A program made the translations under genes and the position numbers. A DNA stretch of 64,000 nucleotides from Massilia sp. NR 4-1. Its GTDB lineage: Bacteria > Pseudomonadota > Gammaproteobacteria > Burkholderiales > Burkholderiaceae_D. This document shows, piece after piece, positions 60,533-64,000 of this stretch (the first letter of the stretch is position 1; the number at the start of each line of letters is the position of its first letter). The notes under the pieces are model-generated. The model had not been told where the DNA came from. It saw only the letters and a list, made by a program, of their open reading frames with translations, and made no database searches. The stretch lies in the NCBI RefSeq assembly GCF_001191005.1, contig NZ_CP012201.1:3844001-3908000 (forward strand). The letters run 5' to 3'.

Positions 60533-61120
60533 TTATTCGGGCGCAACCACGCCCATGGAAACGATGTACTTCAGGGCGGCATCGACCGTCATATCCAGTT
60601 CGACGACGTTTTCACGCTTCATCATCAGGAAAAAGCCGGAGGTCGGGTTCGGCGTGGTGGGCACATACACGCTCACATATTCGCCCACCAGATGATTCTT
60701 CACATCGCCGCCCGGCGTGCCGGTGAGGAAGGCGATGGTCCAGGATTCCTGGTGCGGATACGGGATCAGCACGGCCTTGCGGAAGGCATTGCCGGACGAG
60801 GAAAACAGCGTGTCCGACACCTGCTTGACGCTGCCGTACAGCGAGCTGACCACGGGAATGCGGTGCAGCAGCTTTTCCCACATGCGCACGATGTAATTGC
60901 CGATCAGATTATTGGTCAGCAAGCCGGTCAGGAAGACGATGAGAATGGTCAGCATCGTGCCCAGGCCCGGAATGTCGAAGCCGATCAGGGTGCGCGGCTG
61001 CCAGCGCTCCGGCACGATCAGCAGGGACTGGTCCATGGTGCTGATCACCAGATTCAATACCCAGGCCGTGATCGCCAGCGGGACCAGGATCAGCAAACCG
61101 GTAATAAAGTATTTACGCAT
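60533..61120 (-). CDS. DUF502 family membrane protein
   Basis: 195 residues with two membrane helices near the N-terminus (YFITGLLILVPLAITAWVLNLVI and LGTMLTILIVFLTGLL) and the family segments NYIVRMWEKLLHRIPVVSSLYGSVKQVSDTLFSS and FRKAVLIPYPHQESWTIAFLTG. Function unknown. The ATG at 61120 begins MRKYFITG. It sits between fmdB and aspS on one strand, an arrangement conserved in betaproteobacteria and probably one transcript. Confidence 0.92.
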   Translation of the reverse strand: MRKYFITGLLILVPLAITAWVLNLVISTMDQSLLIVPERWQPRTLIGFDIPGLGTMLTILIVFLTGLLTNNLIGNYIVRMWEKLLHRIPVVSSLYGSVKQVSDTLFSSSGNAFRKAVLIPYPHQESWTIAFLTGTPGGDVKNHLVGEYVSVYVPTTPNPTSGFFLMMKRENVVELDMTVDAALKYIVSMGVVAPE

Positions 61121-61148
61121 CGTTTTCACCGTGGTTGGGCGCCTTGTC

Positions 61149-61454
61149 TCAGGCCGATTCGCCGCTGCCGCCGCCACTGCTGGCTGCGGCCGGTGCGCTC
61201 GATGCCGCAGGCGCGGCCTCGCTCTTGGCGGGGGCCGAGGTATTGCTGGCAACGCCGGTGGCCGGCGCACTGCCGCCACGGAAATCGGTCACGTACCAGC
61301 CGGTACCCTTGAGCTGGAAACCCGCCGCCGTCAGTTGCTTCTTAAAGGCCGATTTACCGCAGGATGGGCAGTCGGTCAGCTGCGGATCGGAGATCTTCTG
61401 CAGCACGTCCTTGGCAAAGCCGCATTCCTCGCAGCGGTAAGCGTAGATAGGCAT
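61149..61454 (-). CDS. FmdB-type zinc ribbon protein
   Basis: 101 residues. N-terminal zinc ribbon MPIYAYRCEECGFAKDVLQK...LTDCPSCGKSAFKKQLTAAGFQLKGTGWYVTDF carries the CxxC pairs of the FmdB putative regulatory family. The tail (about residues 60-101) is Ala/Ser-rich and disordered. First gene of the run fmdB, DUF502, aspS. Confidence 0.92.
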   Translation of the reverse strand: MPIYAYRCEECGFAKDVLQKISDPQLTDCPSCGKSAFKKQLTAAGFQLKGTGWYVTDFRGGSAPATGVASNTSAPAKSEAAPAASSAPAAASSGGGSGESA

Positions 61455-61621
61455 TACTTACTCCGCAAAAATCATCAAAAACCCTGAATTATAAAGCCTT
61501 TTTCCCGCCCGTTGACTCCTGCGGGCGGTCCAGGCCGGGAATTTTGTTTCCAATAGAAAAATACTATTCGATACAAGAAACATTCAGTGCTGTAATGGCA
61601 GCACTACGAGGCCATAAAATA
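61455..61621. other. AT-rich upstream region of fmdB
   Basis: Non-coding as far as can be seen. Contains AATAG and CTATT arms around 61551-61567 in an AT-rich patch that may include promoter elements for fmdB (minus) or the small ORF at 61622 (plus). Confidence 0.4.
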
Positions 61622-61933
61622 ATGAGCCAGCATCTTCTTGCCACTTTAATCACGCTTTGCGCCGCCCTGCCTGCCAGCGCGGCCCCTGCCCTGCCCTTGC
61701 TGCAAGACCCGGACCAGCCGGTGCCCGCCTCGGCGGTCGCCCTCACCATGCTGCTGGTGCTGGCCTGCGGCGCTTACCGGCGCCGCCACTCCAGCCAGTA
61801 CTCCTTCCCGGCAAAGACGGCGATGGAATCGCCGACCGGCTCTTCCAGCGTGCAATCGAAGCAAGGCGCGAGCAGGCCGTGCAATTCCTCGCGGCTGGTG
61901 CCGAACGGCGGCCCCTTGGGATGCGAATCGTAA
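61622..61933 (+). CDS. possible small exported protein with sorting-signal-like tail
   Basis: Begins MSQHLLATLITLCAALPASA, a good signal peptide, followed by PALPLLQDPDQ and then PVPASAVALTMLLVLACGAYRRRH, which resembles a PEP-CTERM/VPxA sorting signal (Pro motif, hydrophobic helix, Arg cluster). The frame continues to 61933 antisense over the methyltransferase gene, and that extra 45-residue tail looks non-coding. Codon use up to about 61790 is GC3-rich like real genes. GAGG lies 10 nt before the ATG. It could be a remnant of a longer gene. Confidence 0.35.
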   Translation: MSQHLLATLITLCAALPASAAPALPLLQDPDQPVPASAVALTMLLVLACGAYRRRHSSQYSFPAKTAMESPTGSSSVQSKQGASRPCNSSRLVPNGGPLGCES

Positions 61934-62397
61934 AAGAAGCAGCCGGCCAGCACGGCGCCCGGCGCCAGCAAATCGGCCCAGCGCTGCACCAGGCGCGGCC
62001 ACATGGCGCGCGGCATGGCGCACAGGAAGGCGCGTTCATAGATCAGGTCGAGCGGCTTGGGCGGCGCGTAGGCAAAGAAATCGGCTTCCTGCACGCGCCC
62101 GCGCCAAGGGCCGGCTACTTGTTGCGCCGAAACAACAGCAGCCGGCGAGAAGTCGATGGCCGTGGCATCCCAGCCCGCTTCGCACATCAGGTTCAGCTCG
62201 TAGGCCGAGCCGCAGCCGGGGATCAGCACCGTGGGCGCGGCTGGCCGGGCCAGTCCAGCCGCGGCGGCCGGCCAGTCGGCGATAAAGCGGCGCAGACGCT
62301 CCGGCGCGCCGCCCTTGTCCCAGGGCGTGAAGTCTTGTTCGAAGCGTTCGTCCCAGAAGGCGGGCGACAGCGGATCACGGCTGTGGAAGTCGGGCAT
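61774..62397 (-). CDS. TPMT-family SAM-dependent methyltransferase
   Basis: 207 residues. Start PDFHSRDPLSPAFWDERFEQDFTPWDKGGAPERLRRFI with the Trp-Asp pair typical of thiopurine methyltransferase relatives; SAM motif VLIPGCGSAYELNLMCEAGWDATAIDFSP; then YERAFLCAMPRAMWPRLVQRWADLLAPGAVLAGCFFYD. Often involved in thiol, selenium or tellurium methylation, though the substrate here is unknown. Starts 12 nt after the ubiB stop. Confidence 0.88.
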   Translation of the reverse strand: MPDFHSRDPLSPAFWDERFEQDFTPWDKGGAPERLRRFIADWPAAAAGLARPAAPTVLIPGCGSAYELNLMCEAGWDATAIDFSPAAVVSAQQVAGPWRGRVQEADFFAYAPPKPLDLIYERAFLCAMPRAMWPRLVQRWADLLAPGAVLAGCFFYDSHPKGPPFGTSREELHGLLAPCFDCTLEEPVGDSIAVFAGKEYWLEWRRR

Positions 62398-62409
62398 GGC
62401 GGTACTCGC

Positions 62410-63978
62410 TTAGTAAGCGCCGTGCCAGCGCAGCCAGGCTTGCAGCCCGACCACGCCGATGGCAAAGGCGCCGGCCAGATAGACGAAGAAGCTGAGCATG
62501 CGGTTGGTGCGGCGCTGCTCCTGCAGTAATTGCTCCAGCAATTCATTGCGGCCCCGGTCCGGCTCGCCCGCCACGCTCAGCGCGTGGTGCACCAGGCGCG
62601 GCAGCGCCGGCAGGATATGGCTGTAGCGCGGCGCCTCGGCTTTCAGGCGCTCGACCAGGCCGCGCCAGCCGACCTGCTCGCCCATCCAGCGCTCCAGGTA
62701 AGGCTTGGCGGTCTTCCACAGATCCAGGTCGGGATCGAGGGTGCGGCCCAGGCCTTCGATATTCAGCAGGGTCTTTTGCAGCAGCACCAGCTGCGGCTGG
62801 ACTTCGACATTGAAGCGGCGCGAAGTCTGGAACAGGCGCAGCAGCACCTGGCCGAAGGAGATGTCTTTCAGCGGACGGTCGAAGATCGGTTCGCAGCAGG
62901 CGCGCACGGCCGCTTCCAGCTCGTCGACCCGGGTTTCCTTGGGCGCCCAGCCGGACTCGATATGGGCCTCGGCCACGCGCTTGTAGTCGCGGCGGAAGAA
63001 GGCCAGGAAGTTCTGCGACAGATAATCCTTGTCGTAATCGTTGAGCGTGCCGACGATGCCAAAGTCGAGCGCGATATAGCGGCCGAAGGTGGCAGGATCG
63101 ATGGACACCAGGATATTCCCCGGGTGCATATCGGCATGGAAGAAGCCGTCGCGGAAGACCTGGGTGAAGAAGATTTCCACGCCATCGCTGGACAGTTTTT
63201 TCAGGTCCACGCCCGCCTCCAGCAAGCGGTCGATCTGCGACACGGGAATGCCGTACATGCGCTCCATCACGATCACATTGCTGGAGCAGTAATCCCAATA
63301 CATTTCCGGCACCAGCAAGAGGCGCGATTCGGCGAAATTGCGGCGCAGCTGGCTGGCATTGGCCGCTTCGCGCATCAGGTCAAGTTCATCATGCAGATAT
63401 TTGTCGAACTCGGCCACCACCTCCTTCGGCTTCAGGCGCTTGCTGTCCGGCCACAAGCGGCTGACCCAGTCGGCGGCCAGGCGCATCAGGGCCACGTCCT
63501 CGTCGATCAGGCGCTTCATGCCGGGGCGCAACACCTTGACGGCCACTTCCGTGCCGTCCTTCAAGGTGGCGAAGTGCACTTGCGCAATCGAGGCCGAGGC
63601 CACGGGCACGCGCTCGAAACGGGCGAACAGCTGCTCCGGGTGGGCGCCCAACGAGCGCTCGATCTGGGCGATGGCCAGGTCGGAATCGAAGGGCGGCACA
63701 CGGTCCTGCAGGCGCGCCAGCTCGACCACGATATCGGCCGGAATCAGGTCGGCGCGGGTGGACAGCACCTGGCCGAATTTGACGAAGATGGGGCCAAGTT
63801 CCTCCAGCGCCATGCGCAGGCGCACGCCGCGTGGCGTGGACAGGTCGCGCCAGAAAAACACCGTGTCGAGCAGGCGGGAAATGCGCGGTTTGTCGAAGCC
63901 GGAGATGGCGATTTCGTCCAGACCATGCTGGACGACCACGCGCAGGATCTTGAGCAGCCGCAGGAATTTGAGAATCAT
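62410..63978 (-). CDS. ubiB: ubiquinone biosynthesis protein UbiB (ABC1/COQ8 atypical kinase)
   Basis: 522 residues. Hallmarks: KFGQVLSTRADLIP (KxGQ), the Ala-rich nucleotide loop VASASIAQVHFATLKDG, Lys in VAVKVLRPG, Glu in EVVAEFDKYLHDELDLMREAANA, HADMHPGNI (catalytic-type) and ALDFGIVG (DFG), plus C-terminal membrane helices (FFVYLAGAFAIGVVGLQAW). UbiB supports ubiquinone synthesis at the inner membrane as an ATPase. Start at ATG 63978. Length matches the family. Confidence 0.96.
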   Translation of the reverse strand: MILKFLRLLKILRVVVQHGLDEIAISGFDKPRISRLLDTVFFWRDLSTPRGVRLRMALEELGPIFVKFGQVLSTRADLIPADIVVELARLQDRVPPFDSDLAIAQIERSLGAHPEQLFARFERVPVASASIAQVHFATLKDGTEVAVKVLRPGMKRLIDEDVALMRLAADWVSRLWPDSKRLKPKEVVAEFDKYLHDELDLMREAANASQLRRNFAESRLLLVPEMYWDYCSSNVIVMERMYGIPVSQIDRLLEAGVDLKKLSSDGVEIFFTQVFRDGFFHADMHPGNILVSIDPATFGRYIALDFGIVGTLNDYDKDYLSQNFLAFFRRDYKRVAEAHIESGWAPKETRVDELEAAVRACCEPIFDRPLKDISFGQVLLRLFQTSRRFNVEVQPQLVLLQKTLLNIEGLGRTLDPDLDLWKTAKPYLERWMGEQVGWRGLVERLKAEAPRYSHILPALPRLVHHALSVAGEPDRGRNELLEQLLQEQRRTNRMLSFFVYLAGAFAIGVVGLQAWLRWHGAY

Positions 63979-64000
63979 TGAACTTCCGTCTTGTGTTGCA

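Overview
This window is a GC-rich, gene-dense stretch of bacterial chromosome with about 57 protein genes. No tRNA, rRNA, CRISPR array, insertion sequence or prophage was seen. Gene content (PhaM, UbiB, FmdB, a DUF502 protein next to aspS, an archaic SCPU pilus, a FadN-type beta-oxidation operon, HD-GYP and GGDEF proteins) points to a betaproteobacterium, most likely Oxalobacteraceae (Massilia, Duganella or Janthinobacterium relatives). That placement is inferred from protein character, not from a search.

Layout. 1-5.6 kb: 3' part of a secreted S9 peptidase, a small membrane protein, and a compact operon of a GbsR/MarR regulator, a DUF4166 protein and a TIGR01777 epimerase-like membrane protein, with a perfect 12-bp-arm operator over its -10 box. 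5.6-10.5 kb: a complete MksF-MksE-MksB (MukBEF-like condensin) operon. 10.5-13.8 kb: palindromic repeats, two DUF3108 proteins, PhaM and a small unknown. 13.9-23.7 kb: a histidine kinase and REC-TPR response regulator pair, MnmC-like oxidoreductase, Tag, OsmC, a TPR-GAF-GGDEF cyclase, a frameshifted DUF4142 gene and an HxlR regulator. 24.2-30.2 kb: an archaic chaperone-usher pilus operon, with an extra small SCPU-like gene at its end and a divergent REC-AraC regulator at its head. 30.3-35.6 kb: a TonB-dependent receptor and a BlaI / M56-TonB_C / SIMPL operon.

35.7-44.9 kb: PnuC, an M48 peptidase fused to a type IV pilin domain, a TPR methyltransferase, a periplasmic solute-binding protein, a PPP-like phosphatase, SRPBCC, VOC and SnoaL-like proteins, a CHAP amidase and a metallophosphoesterase. 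45-52.4 kb: a fatty-acid beta-oxidation cluster (TetR regulator, acyl-CoA dehydrogenase, FadN-type bifunctional enzyme, hotdog protein, thiolase, enoyl-CoA hydratase/isomerase). 52.6-64 kb: housekeeping run with Hsp15, ClsB-type cardiolipin synthase, an EEP protein, a PAS kinase and HD-GYP pair, a Nudix hydrolase, AspRS, DUF502, FmdB, a TPMT-like methyltransferase and UbiB.

The most unusual items are the M48-pilin fusion, the nuclease-less MksBEF operon, two well-formed operator/promoter architectures (GbsR at 5.55 kb, BlaI at 33.24 kb), a dispersed palindromic repeat family and a 22-bp inverted repeat ahead of the Nudix gene. All assignments come from reading motifs, lengths and gene order by eye; no search was run.
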